Source: Pyxicephalus adspersus (taxonomy: Eukaryota; Chordata; Amphibia; Anura; Pyxicephalidae). From it: DNA of 64,000 nt. A program made the position numbers and the translations under genes. The notes under the pieces are model-generated. The model saw nothing but the letters and a program-made list of their open reading frames with translations. It ran no database searches and had not been told where the DNA came from. Shown here one piece after another: positions 1 to 11,812 of this stretch; within the stretch, counting starts at the first letter, position 1, and each line of letters starts with the position of its first letter. The stretch lies in assembly GCF_032062135.1 (NCBI RefSeq), contig NC_092859.1, forward strand, positions 155,303,211-155,367,210, written 5' to 3'.

Positions 1-467
1 CTGTCCAAAGAATGTTTTTCCAGAACTGTGCCGGCTTTTTTAGATGTTTTTGAGCAAAGTCCAATCTAGCCTTTCTATTATTGAGGCTTATGAGTGGCTT
101 GCACCTTGCAGTGCACCCTCTGTATTTACTTTCATGCAATCTTCTCTTTAAGGTAGACTTGGATATCGATACGTCTACTTCCTGGAGAGTGTTGGTCACT
201 TGGTTGTCTGTTGTGAAGGGGTTTCTCTTCACCATGGAAATTATTCTGCAGCCATCCACTACTGTTGTCTGCCGTGGACGTCCAGGTCTTTTGGGGTTGC
301 TGAGTTCCCCAGTGCTTTTTCTTTCTCATGATGTACCAAACTGTAGATTTTGCCACTCCTAATATTGAAGCAATTTCTCGGATGGGTTTTTTCTGTTTTT
401 GCAGTTTAAGGATGACTCTTTCACCTGCATGGAGAGCTTCTTTCACCGCATGTTGTCTGCCCCCCAA
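1..467 (-). pseudogene. Tc1-like transposase, degenerate fragment
   Basis: A minus-strand frame is open over 132-467 and contains a helix-turn-helix stretch, KKPIREIASILGVAKSTVW, matching the paired-like DNA-binding domain of Tc1 transposases, followed by basic residues. At about 132 this frame stops. The protein-like sequence resumes in another frame upstream in the window (LISLNNRKARLDFAQKHL, then QFWKNILWTD, the start of the catalytic DDE region), so at least one frameshift or stop is present. No convincing ATG opens the frame. The rest of the catalytic domain lies outside the window. It is a dead copy and not a host gene. Confidence 0.85.
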
Positions 468-778
468 ATCAACTCCAGGCCTTTTATCTGCTTAATTGAT
501 AATGACATAACGAAGGAATTGCCCTCACCGGCCCATGAAATAGCAATTGTCAATTGTCCAATTACTTTTGAGCCCCTGAAATGAAGTGATTGTGTAAAAA
601 AAGGCTTTAGTTCCTCACATTTTTATGCAATCTTTTTGTTCAACCCACTGAATTAAAGCTGAAAGTCTGCAGTTCAACTGCATTTGATTTGTTTCATTTA
701 AAATGAATTTTGATAATGTACAGAACCAAAAATTTGAAAAAAGTTGTCTCAGTCCAAATATTTGTGGACCTAACTGTA
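1..778 (-). mobile_element. Tc1/mariner DNA transposon, transposase-side end, cut by window edge
   Basis: The right-hand end reads, on the minus strand, CAGTTAGGTCCACAAATATT, a terminal inverted repeat typical of vertebrate Tc1-like elements. It is followed outside by the TA dinucleotide (777-778) expected as target duplication. Inside lies a degraded transposase on the minus strand. The other terminus is beyond the left edge of the window. The element lies in the last intron of tmem230, antisense to the gene. Confidence 0.88.
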
Positions 779-1040
779 TTTTCAAAACTTCTGATAGCAC
801 TGCCACATGCGCCGAGCAGCACTAGATATCTGGCAGTTACAACAGATGCAATGCTATGATTAAGGTGTGTGGATTAACAATGTTTAGGGCAGGGAGGTTC
901 CACATTGGTAATATTTGTGAGGCTTATATTTGCTTATACTTAGCCATTGTGAGATGTTACTGGTAGCATCCTTTCACATGCAAACTGAAGTTATACACAC
1001 ATTGATAAGAGTACGCATTTGTTTTGATGCTGCTGTCAAT

Positions 1041-1190
1041 AAGCCTGGTTTATTAAACATTCCCAAGACTGGAGAAGATGGACTATTGGGGGAACCTGGG
1101 TGACCCGGTAAACCAGAAATAGATTTTTTAAAAATTGCCTATTGGTAAATGTTTTCAACCCTTGACCAGATTCATTCCAGGTTTGCTGGA
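1041..1190. repeat. Family D palindromic MITE, partial
   Basis: Starts AAGCCTGGTTTATTAAAC and carries the family words CCAAGACTGGAGAAGAT, GAACCTGGGTGA and CCAGGTTTGCTGGAT. Complete copies elsewhere read almost the same inward from both ends. Here the far arm is truncated. It lies about 90 bases upstream of the tmem230 last-exon acceptor. Confidence 0.75.
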
Positions 1191-1281
1191 TTTTTCTGTT
1201 ATGCCGGTGACTGCATATAGGCAATGAGTAGACTGTAACAATTGCATTTAAATAATGTTTTTTTTCTTTTTGTTTTTGAAG

Positions 1282-1422
1282 GGCAATGAACGAGCTATAC
1301 CTGTGCTGATCATTGGAATTTTGGTCTTCCTGCCCGGATTCTACCATCTCCGCATCGCATATTATGCTGCTAAAGGATACAGAGGTTACTCCTATGATGA
1401 CATTCCAGATTTTGATGACTGA
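1282..1422 (+). CDS. tmem230: Transmembrane protein 230, last coding exon
   Basis: TMEM230 is a small two-pass membrane protein of secretory, recycling and synaptic vesicles. This exon encodes its C-terminal 46 residues. It is preceded by a T-rich tract and an AG acceptor at 1280-1281 and reads in one frame to a TGA at 1420-1422. The translation [19 protein letters not shown], then [20 protein letters not shown], ends DDIPDFDD and is nearly identical to the vertebrate protein from memory. [16 protein letters not shown] is the second membrane segment and the acidic tail is cytosolic. Earlier exons lie outside the window to the left. There are no frameshifts or in-frame stops, so the exon looks functional. 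It does not appear as a separate long ORF because it is short and lacks its own ATG. Confidence 0.95.
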   Translation, partial: GNERAIPVLIIGILVFLPGFYHLRIAYYAAKGYRGYSYDDIPDFDD

Positions 1423-1815
1423 GTTACTTATGTGTGGCAGTAGGTGCAGCACCCTTCATTCTGCTCCACTGGGAGCCAACAGGTCATATTAGGGAAAGAA
1501 GGAGAAGATGACCGGCAGACCAGTGTATATACAATGAGGCTTCAGTGTCGTCAGGCAGTTGTGATAATTCAGTGGACTGTTTTATCAGTTTGTCACAAAA
1601 CAAATACCTGACTTGTATCGCTCAATGTAGTGTAGGGTAAAGGCATTCCCTTATTCTGGTGAAAGCATGTTAGATTTAGCAAGTTATATGAAGTCATACA
1701 GAAAAAGCAAATTAGGAATTAAAAAAAACAGGTCTTTTCCCTAACTACAATAATGTAAAGCCATATAAATTTATAAAAAAAATGCAAATAAAACCATGGC
1801 TGTTCCAATCAAGTA
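1423..1815 (+). other. tmem230: tmem230 3' untranslated region with poly(A) signal
   Basis: Non-repetitive A/T-rich sequence follows the stop codon. The first canonical AATAAA is at 1787-1792, so cleavage about 15-25 bases later is expected. A second AATAAA near 1884 is a possible alternative end. The boundary is inferred, with no transcript evidence. Confidence 0.6.
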
Positions 1816-2064
1816 TGCATTAATATATACAGTTCATCTGGGATGGAGGTGGATACAAACAAAAGAATTTGTCACACAGACAAAATAAATGGAACAATTA
1901 CCTGAAGTTTACTAGACGCATGCTTCGCATGTTTCATAGGATAATCTATGCAAGATTTATGGGTCCATTTTGAATGGGACTGAACTAATAAGAATTTGAA
2001 ATTTTCTCTAACTCTAAGCTCTCTGCATCGAGGCAATATGTTTGATCCAGATGAATTTAAACCA

Positions 2065-2220
2065 ATATTTACCAGGGTTTATATAGTGCCCACATATTAC
2101 GCAGCGCTGTACATTAAATTGAGGTTCAAATGGGGTCGCAGACTGATATAGACAGTGACACAGGAGTAGGAGAGAACCCTGCCCTGAAGAGCTTACAATC
2201 TAGGAGAACTACATGCGGTA
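2065..2220 (-). mobile_element. L2-type LINE 3' tail, fragment
   Basis: In + orientation it reads TTTATATAGTGCCCACATAT, then CGCAGCGCTGTACATTAAAT, then CCTGAAGAGCTTACAATCTA. This is the reverse complement of the L2 3' tail seen throughout the window. No ORF portion is retained. Confidence 0.8.
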
Positions 2221-2329
2221 TCTGTGGGAAGGAAAGAAGAATATGTACAATATCACAGCACAATGTCTGTGCTAATGTGTAATGGGATATCTGACAACCT
2301 GAACACGCACACAGATTGTTATTAATACA

Positions 2330-2646
2330 CAGTATTTATATAACGCCAACATATTACATAGCGTTGTATAAAGTTCATAGTCATGTCACTAGCTGTCCCT
2401 CAAAAAGGCTCACAATCTAATGTCCCTACCATAATCATATGTCAATAACACAGTCTAAGGTCAATTTGGAGAGAAGCCAAATAACCAAACTGCATGTTTT
2501 TGGATTGTGAGAGGAAACTGGAGTACCCGGAGGAAACCCATTCAAACATGGGGAGAACATGCAAACTCCATGCAGATAGTGTCCTGGCAGAGATTTGGAC
2601 CTGGGTCCTAGCACTGTAAAACTGTGTGCAGGATAGCCCTCATCCA
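2330..2646 (-). mobile_element. tRNA-headed SINE (V-SINE/HE1-like core, L2-like tail)
   Basis: Minus-strand order: a degraded head, the core words ATGGAGTTTGCATGTTCTCC and CTCCGGGTACTCCAGTTTCC, CATGCAGTTTGGTTA, then a tail ending in the GTTGGCGTTATATAAATACT block. The tRNA-like boxes are decayed in this copy. Its 3' end abuts a T/A-rich stretch. Confidence 0.8.
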
Positions 2647-3417
2647 CGTCTATAGTGACCCACAGACTTCAGGTCATGTGTACTTTGTAAGTCTGAGCTG
2701 GTTTTGTCTAGTGTATCACTGTACTGTAAGGCATACCTTGGGGAATCTCATTTCATCATTAAAGAGAAGTCCAGTATTCACTTACATATACCAGGGCATA
2801 CAAGGTGGTGCACTACCCCCCATCTCTTTTGTTGCAGACACATAACCCAACCTGCCAAGGATTAAACATTGTTTGCAATCTTTGGCTTCAACATACTTCA
2901 TGTACATTTGATCCTAAGTATGTGCTGACGTTATAATAGAGAGTTAAGGTTGTCCTCTGGTTCCCCAGACTCATCAATCTTAAGGTGAGGCCCAAAATTA
3001 CAAGGATAACTCTGCAGCCTGCTGAGTATACCCGAGCCCGTTTCTGTACAGAGAGTGTGCCTGCATCACAGCTTTTGTATTATTTTCAACTCTTTGTAAT
3101 GCAGAGGGCTTGATAGACTCCAAACCTTCATTTACACCTAGGGGCAGTGAACCTGACATCCGCTGAAACATTCCCTGGTGGAGAATCCTCTAGGTCTTTG
3201 AATCTGAATGGCAGTAATTAATTCTCCACTGGTAAATGTTTTAGTGAATGTCATATTCAATGCTTTATAAATAGATCACCTTGGACTGAACTTTTCATAT
3301 AATTTGCTCTGTGTATAGGGGTATATCTAAGTGCTAGCTATTTCCAAGATGTATGAAATACTTCCCTTATTTGTACAGAAAAGACAAAGTTTTTGTGTGC
3401 TATTTTACATTCTAGGT

Positions 3418-3691
3418 CAGGCTTTTTCAACCTTTCAACAAAGAACCTTGGAAATAACTTTCAGGTCCTGGGGTGCACTTGCTATAGTTACTATATCCAC
3501 AGATCACTGTACATTAGTGTGGTGGTCAATGGTAAGAATTCCTCTTACATTGCTGGTCATTGGGAAGAATGTCACCCCTACAGAAAGCCAAAAAGATCAT
3601 TGCAGTCACTTAAACTGATGAGAGGCACAAACTGCTCATTGCTTAAGGAACGCCCAGCAACCTCTGGATGAACCCTGGTTAAGAATCACTG
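3418..3691 (+). mobile_element. Family C hAT-like non-autonomous element
   Basis: The left end CAGGCTTTTTCAACC and right end GGTTAAGAATCACTG are imperfect inverted repeats of the CAGTGTTTCTCAACC type. Flanks TTCTAGGT (3410-3417) and TTCTAAGC (3692-3699) match at 6 of 8 positions, an aged 8-bp duplication centred on TA. No ORF of interest is inside. Confidence 0.85.
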
Positions 3692-3811
3692 TTCTAAGCT
3701 ATCACAGGTAAATTTTGGCATTTGTCTTCAGTACAGGAAGACATCTGTGTGCAGAAAAAAAATAGTCTCCCTCTATGCCAAATGTATTTCCTAACAGTAT
3801 TCTACAATGCT

Positions 3812-3975
3812 ATTATTATTATTGATAAACAGGATTTATATAGCGCCAACATATTATGCATCACTGTACATTAAATAGGGGTTGCAAATGACAGACAGAT
3901 ACAGACAGAGACACAGGACCCTGCCCAGAAGAGCTTACAATCTAAGAGGTGGGGGAGATATCGCACAATAGGAGA
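3812..3975 (-). mobile_element. L2-type LINE 3' tail, fragment
   Basis: An ATT microsatellite-like terminus is followed by AACAGGATTTATATAGCGCC, AACATATTATGCATCACTGT and GAAGAGCTTACAATCTAAGA, the reverse complement of the L2 tail. Confidence 0.85.
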
Positions 3976-5684
3976 AGGGGATATGTAGTGGTGGAGTTAA
4001 AAACTAACTTGTCACTTATTGGCCGGTGTTGCAAACATTCTCTATGCTTCAATCTAATTTTACAGCACAGATCACAAATAAAAGGGAAACATTTAGCTGG
4101 ACGCTGTGAGAAACACAAACATTTGTCCTTGCTGTCCCTTTTGCACGGAGCTTAGAATTAGAGATCTTCTTGGTCGATTTTCTGAACAAGTGGCTATGAG
4201 GTGGGTTCATTCTCCACTTTATTCATCACTCACCATGGCACTGCTGCTACTGCTGTATTTGTTAATTTTTCTCCAGCATGCACCAAGGTATGGATATGTG
4301 TGTGCAGAGAAGGTTTGATCTCCTACATGTCTTCACCATCATGTGTATTCTGGTTTAAGTTAAAATAAATGCTGTTATGAAACAGTTTACATTTCCCTTT
4401 TTTTTATGTGAGTACTGTTGCCTGTAGAGGACATTGTGAGAGTTCTGAAGATATTTCAGAGATTTCATAACGTGTTGCGGATTTGATTATACAAGGTGGT
4501 TTATTAGTGCCAATGTTTGTCCTTAGTTGGCACATCAAGTTGGAAATGGGGAAGCAGACTAATCCTAGGCACTGTAGTGCTGCGTAATGGCTATTCTTTG
4601 TGCTTCTTTGGTCTTTATCCTACAACATGTGAATATGATTGTCCATGGCAGCAGAAAAGCCAGATTCAGGTTGTCATTGCTTGTTATGCATGCTGAAATG
4701 CAAGGCAGCAAAAATTCTTCCCCTTCTACTAAACTTGATCGGCCAAGAGATAGCTTCATAAATGTTATAAGGATTAAATGGTTTCCTTTTCCTTTTTGTT
4801 GTGTGTTCTTTTTTTTTTTTTTTTTTTTTAAATATCCAATATTGTCTGCACATCGCCAAGTATCATTTATGGGTTCACAGAGCAGATCAGCTTTGTATTT
4901 ATTCTTATGGTAACATGCTTTTTAACTACAGTGGCATATAGTTGCTTCTGGATCATTTTTGTTTCGTTTTTTTTCTGTAGAAATCATAGAGAGGGCCTGA
5001 GAAAAGTGTATTTCATCGTTATACCAATTTTACACTTGCCCTTCAAGCCAGAACTAAAGTTGCATTAAGTTTCCATGATCACGCCGGTCATTATTGTAAA
5101 AAGTAGCAATCAATGTACCTTCTGCAATAGTCCTTCCTACCCCCCTGATTGCACCGGGTATCTGGCAGAATGAAGAGCTGTGCATGTGCAGCATTAGCTT
5201 TGATTGCAAGAATTCCCAGCTTCCCTTGTGCATGCTAGGATTGACTGAACTCGTCATAGGAATAAAGTCATCGCAGCCCCGACCAGTCATTGGACAATTA
5301 ATGGCCAATCAATGGCTGAAAATCGTCAAGGAAGTGGAGAAAGAAGACGATGGTGGCGCCCTGCGAGGGGACAATTGAGTAATGCAGGGTTAATTTCCGC
5401 TTCAAATCTGAACTCGACTAAAGACAAAGCTCTCTGCAGTGCAAGTTTTTAACCCTGCATCAGTTTGCCTTTTGTTTTGTTTTTTTTTTTTTTGGTTCTA
5501 GGTGTCTTTAGCTGAACTGAGGCAGAATATCAGATACAGAACTTTGAAATCCAAACCAAAATGACCTTTCCAACTGTGGCCCCTCTCACTGTGCTCATTA
5601 GACAGCCGCTGCCTGATTTGTACCTAAGTAAGGACTGGCTTTGTGTCTGAAGGTAATGTAAATATCAGATTGTAAGCCTGGTAA

Positions 5685-6312
5685 GCATTATTATTATTAA
5701 TAAACAGGATTTATATAGCGCCAACATATTACTCAGCACTGTACATTAAAAAGGGGTTGCAAATGACAGACAGATAGACAGTGACACAGGAGGAGGAGGG
5801 GGGGACCCTGCCCTGAAGAGCTTACAATCTAAGAGGTGGTAAAAGTAGCACACAATAGGAGGGGACAAAGACGGGTAGGTGAGTTTGAAAAAAATGCGTG
5901 TGCTTTTTTTTAAAAAAAAATTTGAGTGCTTTTTTTTAGTGTGCAGAAAGTAGGAGCTAGCCGAATAGGACGAGGAAGACTATTCCAGAGAGTCGGGGCA
6001 GCTCTAGAAAAGAATTGGAGCTGTGCATGTGATGGGGTTATGAGTGAGGAAGTCGTTAGTAGGTCATTGGAGGAGCAAAGAGAACGGCTAGGGGGATATT
6101 TTTCAATCAGATCAGAAAGGTAAGAGGGACTGTGAACTGTGAGAGGGATTTGAAGGCAACGCACAGGAGCTTGAATTCGATTTGAAGGTGAAATGGGAGC
6201 CAATGAAGGGAGCTACAAAGAGAGGCAGCAGAAGAGGAGCGGTGGGAAGGTTGTGTATGGTGTAGGTAGGTGAATAGGATGAATGGGTCTGACTGCAGCA
6301 TTCATAATACCG
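5685..6312 (-). mobile_element. L2-type LINE 3' end (ORF2 C-terminus plus tail)
   Basis: Minus-strand translation in pieces gives LHWLPFHLQIEFKLL, SHAQLQFFSRAAPTLWNSLP and RLAPTFCTLKKSTQIFF, the conserved region after the reverse transcriptase in L2/CR1/Rex-type LINEs. The tail then ends in an ATT repeat at 5685. It is 5' truncated and carries frameshifts. Confidence 0.88.
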
Positions 6313-6400
6313 TATTTTTTGCCGTATAAGACGCACTTTTTCTTCCCCAAAACTGGGGGCGGAAAGTTAGTGCGTCCTATACGACAAAGGTGTGATAAAA
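6313..6400. repeat. Imperfect palindrome with GTATAAGACGCACTTTTTCT arm
   Basis: GCCGTATAAGACGCACTTTT, about 20 bases of loop, then GTTAGTGCGTCCTATACGAC form inverted arms. I recognise the word as a dispersed vertebrate repeat but cannot name the family. Confidence 0.5.
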
Positions 6401-6582
6401 TAATTAAAATAATATACTCACCCGATACCCGATCCTGCGTGTGTCTCTGCATGCAGCGTCTGTCTCTTCTCTTCTCGCTGGCAGCAGCACGTGTCTTCTC
6501 CTGTCTGTAAAGCAGAGCGAAAGAAGCCGGCACAGTGCCACCTGCTGTTCCCTGTCCTAACTGCCGTACGGTGGAAAAAAAG

Positions 6583-6770
6583 CAGAGTGATCAGAAGGGG
6601 AATTTGAATGACAGAGTGATCAGAAAGGAATTTTGAATGACACAGAGTGATCCGAAAGGGACTTTGAAAGGCATAGAGTGATCAGAAAGGGAATTTGAAT
6701 GGCACATGAGTGATCAGGAGAATACCAGTATGAATGGCACATGAGTGATCAGAAGGGGAATAATCTTTCA
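6583..6770. repeat. Short tandem array, GAGTGATCAGAAAGG unit
   Basis: Six imperfect repeats of roughly 30-36 bases, each with GAGTGATC(A/C)G followed by AATTTGAATG(G)CA. The array runs almost up to an assembly gap and may continue inside it. Confidence 0.75.
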
Positions 6771-6810
6771 GAATCTTTTTTTTCTAGATTTTCCTCCTTT
6801 AAAATTGGGT

Positions 6811-7728
6811 NNNNNNNNNNNNNNNNNNNNNNNNNNNNNNNNNNNNNNNNNNNNNNNNNNNNNNNNNNNNNNNNNNNNNNNNNNNNNNNNNNNNNNNNNN
6901 NNNNNNNNNNNNNNNNNNNNNNNNNNNNNNNNNNNNNNNNNNNNNNNNNNNNNNNNNNNNNNNNNNNNNNNNNNNNNNNNNNNNNNNNNNNNNNNNNNNN
7001 NNNNNNNNNNNNNNNNNNNNNNNNNNNNNNNNNNNNNNNNNNNNNNNNNNNNNNNNNNNNNNNNNNNNNNNNNNNNNNNNNNNNNNNNNNNNNNNNNNNN
7101 NNNNNNNNNNNNNNNNNNNNNNNNNNNNNNNNNNNNNNNNNNNNNNNNNNNNNNNNNNNNNNNNNNNNNNNNNNNNNNNNNNNNNNNNNNNNNNNNNNNN
7201 NNNNNNNNNNNNNNNNNNNNNNNNNNNNNNNNNNNNNNNNNNNNNNNNNNNNNNNNNNNNNNNNNNNNNNNNNNNNNNNNNNNNNNNNNNNNNNNNNNNN
7301 NNNNNNNNNNNNNNNNNNNNNNNNNNNNNNNNNNNNNNNNNNNNNNNNNNNNNNNNNNNNNNNNNNNNNNNNNNNNNNNNNNNNNNNNNNNNNNNNNNNN
7401 NNNNNNNNNNNNNNNNNNNNNNNNNNNNNNNNNNNNNNNNNNNNNNNNNNNNNNNNNNNNNNNNNNNNNNNNNNNNNNNNNNNNNNNNNNNNNNNNNNNN
7501 NNNNNNNNNNNNNNNNNNNNNNNNNNNNNNNNNNNNNNNNNNNNNNNNNNNNNNNNNNNNNNNNNNNNNNNNNNNNNNNNNNNNNNNNNNNNNNNNNNNN
7601 NNNNNNNNNNNNNNNNNNNNNNNNNNNNNNNNNNNNNNNNNNNNNNNNNNNNNNNNNNNNNNNNNNNNNNNNNNNNNNNNNNNNNNNNNNNNNNNNNNNN
7701 NNNNNNNNNNNNNNNNNNNNNNNNNNNN
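6811..7728. other. Assembly gap (918 N)
   Basis: Unknown bases. The right edge is a run of 12 C followed by about 18 A, a homopolymer junction typical of a hard-to-sequence spot. Confidence 0.99.
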
Positions 7729-8276
7729 CCCCCCCCCCCCAAAAAAAAAAAAAAAAAAGAGGTAGAGGTTTTTGACCGAAGAGATGTGAAAAAATGTTTG
7801 ATTTGTGCCCACAGTTCATGAGACATGCAGCATGCAGTTTGACTCAGCCATATACAGAGTCAAATAGCAAAGATCGCAGCACACTCTAAAAATCTCTTTA
7901 TTATGGTTCCATAACAGCATTGTTTTTGAGGGTGCAGTGGCCCCCTTTGTCAAAGCAACAAACAGAATAATCTATTGAAATGCATACATCCTCATCACAT
8001 GTAAGACTTGCCCCAAAGCTTAGAGCCTGATGCCAGGGACAATGTAACTGAATGGTCACCCAGTGCCCGAAAAGGATCACCATTCACCCAGATGTAGAAT
8101 CAACAATGAGGATGGTCATGTAGCAGTGATAGCTTCCTGGACCTGTCATCACTGGAGGGCACCTACAAAAAAGGTAAGTGTGTGCCATAATTGACAAGTG
8201 TGTGTTGCATACTCGCTGATTAGGCTGACCCCCACCAAAAAAAAATTCGTTTTGGTTTAAGGTAATAAAAAAGATC

Positions 8277-8700
8277 ACCAATCTGCCTTCAAATCCCCCC
8301 ACAGTTCCCCCCTAGCTGCTCTCTTCACTCCTCCAATGACCTACTAATGACTTCCTCACTCATAACCTCATCACACACACGGCTCCAAGACTTTTCTAGA
8401 GCTGCCCCATTCTCTGGAATGTTCTTCTTCGTCTTGGTCAGCTTGCTCCTACTTTCTGCTAATTTAAAAGAGCCCTTAAAGCAATGCTTCAACCTCACCT
8501 ACCCATCTTCTTCTGTCTCCTAAACCTTCACTACTTACAATTCCAAAGCTGCTCTTTTTAGATTGTAAGCTCTTTGGGGCAGGGTCCTCTCCTCCTCCTG
8601 TGTCACTGTCTATATCTGTGTCATTTGCAACTCCTATTTAATGTACAGCGCTGCATAATTTGTTGGTGCTATAAAAATCCTGTTTATTATATTAATAATA
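8277..8700 (+). mobile_element. L2-type LINE 3' end
   Basis: Sense copy: ORF2 end (CTCATAACCTCATCACACAC, CTCTGGAATGTTCTTCTTCG), then TAGATTGTAAGCTCTTTGGG, then GTTGGTGCTATAAAAATCCT and an AT-rich terminus. The coding part is interrupted. Confidence 0.87.
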
Positions 8701-9734
8701 ACAACCAATTGTCAGCTCCCTATGTTGCCTGCTGGTGATTCTGGCTTCACACGTCTCCCCCTGCTTTGACACCGGATCCTTATACCCGAAACCTTACTGG
8801 TGCTCTGGCCACTTGTCCTATAAAATCCTTCCCATTGTATATAGTTTTCTGTCACCATGTTTTAGGGTTGTTGCATTATTCACTGTTGTTTTCTGTGCTG
8901 TGAATACATTTTTAGTATACGCTGCCAATGCTGGTCTCCCCTTTGTTCCTGTTGGTAGAAACCCTGACACCAATACAGGTAAATTACACAATCACTAATT
9001 ACCCCATATATGAATTCATTACCCTTTTATGAATCGAGCATTAAAAGGGGCAATAATTAATGCCCCCTGTGAGTGATTTGGTTTGAACACAGCCTGTATT
9101 TACAATTTCCTCTCCATTCCCCTTTAACCATAACCAGTTTATGAATACTTGTTACATGCACTGTAAAAGTATAAAGGGGATTAAGATTTGGAGGAACCTT
9201 TGATCACGCCAGAATTTATTCTGCTTGCATACCTCTTAGGTTAAACCTCCAGTTTTGCCCTTTTTCGGGGATTAAATCTTCATGCTCAGACTTGTGAGAA
9301 ATTTAGATAAATTCCCAGGATTGGAAAAAAAAAAAAGAAACCCGAGAAGCCCTCTGGTATCATTTGACACCTGAAAAATCCAATGATTGCTTTATATGAC
9401 AATAAAAAGTTTTTCTTTATTTAGAATATTCTGTGGTAGACAGAATAATTCCATAGTAGAATGATTGTGCTGCCGGGACTGATTTATAAAAATATAAGAG
9501 CTAAAGACTTATTGAAATCTAAAAGATGTAGGAGGATCTTTTTTTTTATGGCAACAATCGGTTCCATCTTTCGTTCTGCTAGATAAATGATAAATGAAAT
9601 AAAGCAGCAGTGAGCAAAAAAGTGCTTGGTTTGTCATTGCTGTTCACACAATTCCATATATTCTATCCGATTGTATAATTCCAAATATCAATGAGATCAG
9701 CTTCACTATCTACACACCACTTGGCCAATTATTA

Positions 9735-10566
9735 ATGTTAATAAATGGAAATTATATAGCGCCAACATATTATGTAGCACTGTACATTAAATAGGGGTTG
9801 GAAATGACAGACAGATACAGACAGTGACACAGAAGGAGGAGAGGACCCTGCCCCGAAGAGTTTACAATCTAGGAGGTGGGGGAAGTATCACACAATAGGA
9901 GGGGTATATGGAAAGGTGGGAAGTAGTGAGGGTTTTAGGAGACAGACGAAGACTGGTAGGTGAGGTTGAAGCATTGGCTTTTGAGCGCTCTTTTAAATGA
10001 GTAGAAAGTAGGAGCAAGCTGAATAGGATGAGGAAGACCATTCCAGAGAGTCGGGGCAGCTCTAGAGAAGTCTTGGAGCCGTGTGTGTGATGAGGCTATG
10101 AGTGAGGAAGTCATTATTGGGTCATTGGAGGAGAGAAGAGAGCGGCTAGGGGAGTATTTTTCTATCAGGTCGGAAAGGTAAGTGGGACAAGAAATGTAGA
10201 AGGATTTGAAGGCAAAGCACAGGAGATGAATTTGATTCTAAGGTGAATTGGAAGCCAATGAAGAGAACTACAAAGAGAGACAGCAGAAGAGGAGTGGTGG
10301 GAAGACTGTGTATGGTGTAGGTAGGTGGGAAGGCTGTGTATGGGGTAGGTAGGTGGGAAGGCTGTGTATGGGGTAGGTAGGTGGGGAGGCTCTGTGTATG
10401 GTGTAGGTGGGTGGGAATGCTGTGTATGGGGTAGGTAGGTGGGAAGGCTGTGTATGGGGTAGGTAGGTGGGTGGGAAGGATGAGTCTGGCTGCAGCATTC
10501 ATAATAAGTTGTACAGAGAGTCGGGATAGTGGAATACCAGAGAGGAGGAGGTTACAGTAGGAAAAT
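9735..10566 (-). mobile_element. L2-type LINE 3' end with internal 28-bp array
   Basis: A longer copy. From the + strand it shows the tail (ATTATATAGCGCCAACATAT), then ORF2 C-terminal sequence in reverse, then a tandem array, then GCAGCATTCATAATAAGTTG, GTCGGGATAGTGGAATACCA and GAGGAGGAGGTTACAGTAGG. The encoded words N-A-A-A-R-L and FRPDRK identify the ORF2 C-terminus. Confidence 0.9.
10297..10472. repeat. 28-bp minisatellite inside an L2 copy
   Basis: About six copies of a 28-base unit containing GTGGGAAGGCTGTGTATGGG and GTAGGTAG, with small length variants. It sits where other L2 copies carry a single unit. Minus-strand reading gives a repeated PTYPIHSLP/PTPYTAFP peptide, which is not a real protein. 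Confidence 0.92.
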
Positions 10567-10845
10567 CCTTTGAAGTGATAGTTTGGCCATTAACAAGGGG
10601 TGGGATATATTAGGCAGTAAGTGAACACTGAAACATGATGTGTTGGAAACAGGAAAAGTAGACAAGTTTAAGGATCTGAGCAAATCTGATTTGTCAATTG
10701 TCTTGGGGTCAGAGCATCTCAAATGGCCGGTCCAGAGGGGTGTTGCCAATACACAGGGGTTAGTACCTAGCAAATGTGATCCATGGAAGGGCATCCAATG
10801 AACCAGAATCATGATGCACCAACTTTCTGTATTCTCATATTAGTT

Positions 10846-10985
10846 TAGATCATAAGCTCTTCGGGGCAGGGTCCTCTCCTTCTCCTGTGTCACTGTCTGT
10901 ATCTGTCTGTCATTTGCAACCCCTATTTAATGTACAGCGCTGTGTAATATGTTGGCGCTACATAAATACTGTTTATTAATATTAT
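10846..10985 (+). mobile_element. L2-type LINE tail only
   Basis: ATCATAAGCTCTTCGGGGCA, CATTTGCAACCCCTATTTAA, TGTACAGCGCTGTGTAATAT and GTTGGCGCTACATAAATACT in order, ending in an ATT-rich stretch. Confidence 0.87.
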
Positions 10986-11674
10986 TAATCAGAACCCCAA
11001 CCCATGTGACTCCCCTGAATGCCCTGTGTGGTGGCTCCATTTGTTTGATTGGCAGCAGCTCCTCCGGGGATCCTCACCATCATATTCTAGACAAACACTT
11101 TGTCTAAACTCCACCCATACATCAGAAAGTATAGCATTTTGTTGCAAAATGTAGGGGTGTCAAGACAACCCTTTAAGGTAAAAATTGCAACACCCTTTTT
11201 TTTTTTTTTTTTACTAAAAGGGTGCAGCACGGCCCCCTAATTCTCGAAAATCGAGGCATTCTCCAGGAAATCGAGAACGCATGCGCAGTGAGATCGGCAA
11301 GTTTTTTTCCATCCTACATCACCCAATCTCTCGCCTGTGTCGGGTGACGTAGGATGACAAACCTGGAAGAGAAGATAAAAACGGATGATGGGACGACGCG
11401 GGACCCGATGCAGGACACCCCCGGATGGATCAGAATGCCCTGCGGGAACTAATAGTTGGATTTAGAAAGACCTCTGCAGAGAGACTGCTGCTTCTGCACA
11501 AAGAACAAAGATCCTTCTCTGCAAGATGGGGACAGGTCTTTCGTCTCTGCTGCTGCTTTCTTTACCAAATGAAGGCTTATAACACCATTTTTTTTTTTTA
11601 ATTTTAGGCATCCAGAATGTTTTTAGCTAAATTCGAAGTTTAATTAGGCTTTTGTTTGCTGTAAATAGGAAGTA

Positions 11675-11812
11675 AATTATTATTATTATTAAACAGGATT
11701 TATATAGCGCCAACATATTACGCAGCGCTGTTCATTAAATAAGGGTTGCAAATGACAGACAGGTACAGACAGGAAGAAAGGACCCGAAGAGCTTACGATC
11801 TAGGACGTGAGT
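11675..11812 (-). mobile_element. L2-type LINE tail only
   Basis: TTATTATTATTAAACAGGAT, then TATATAGCGCCAACATATTA, then CCGAAGAGCTTACGATCTAG: the reverse complement of the tail. Confidence 0.85.

Noticed and set aside
6741..7826. Several frames of about 340-358 codons
   Set aside because: Almost entirely unknown bases of the 918-N gap; only short ends are real sequence.
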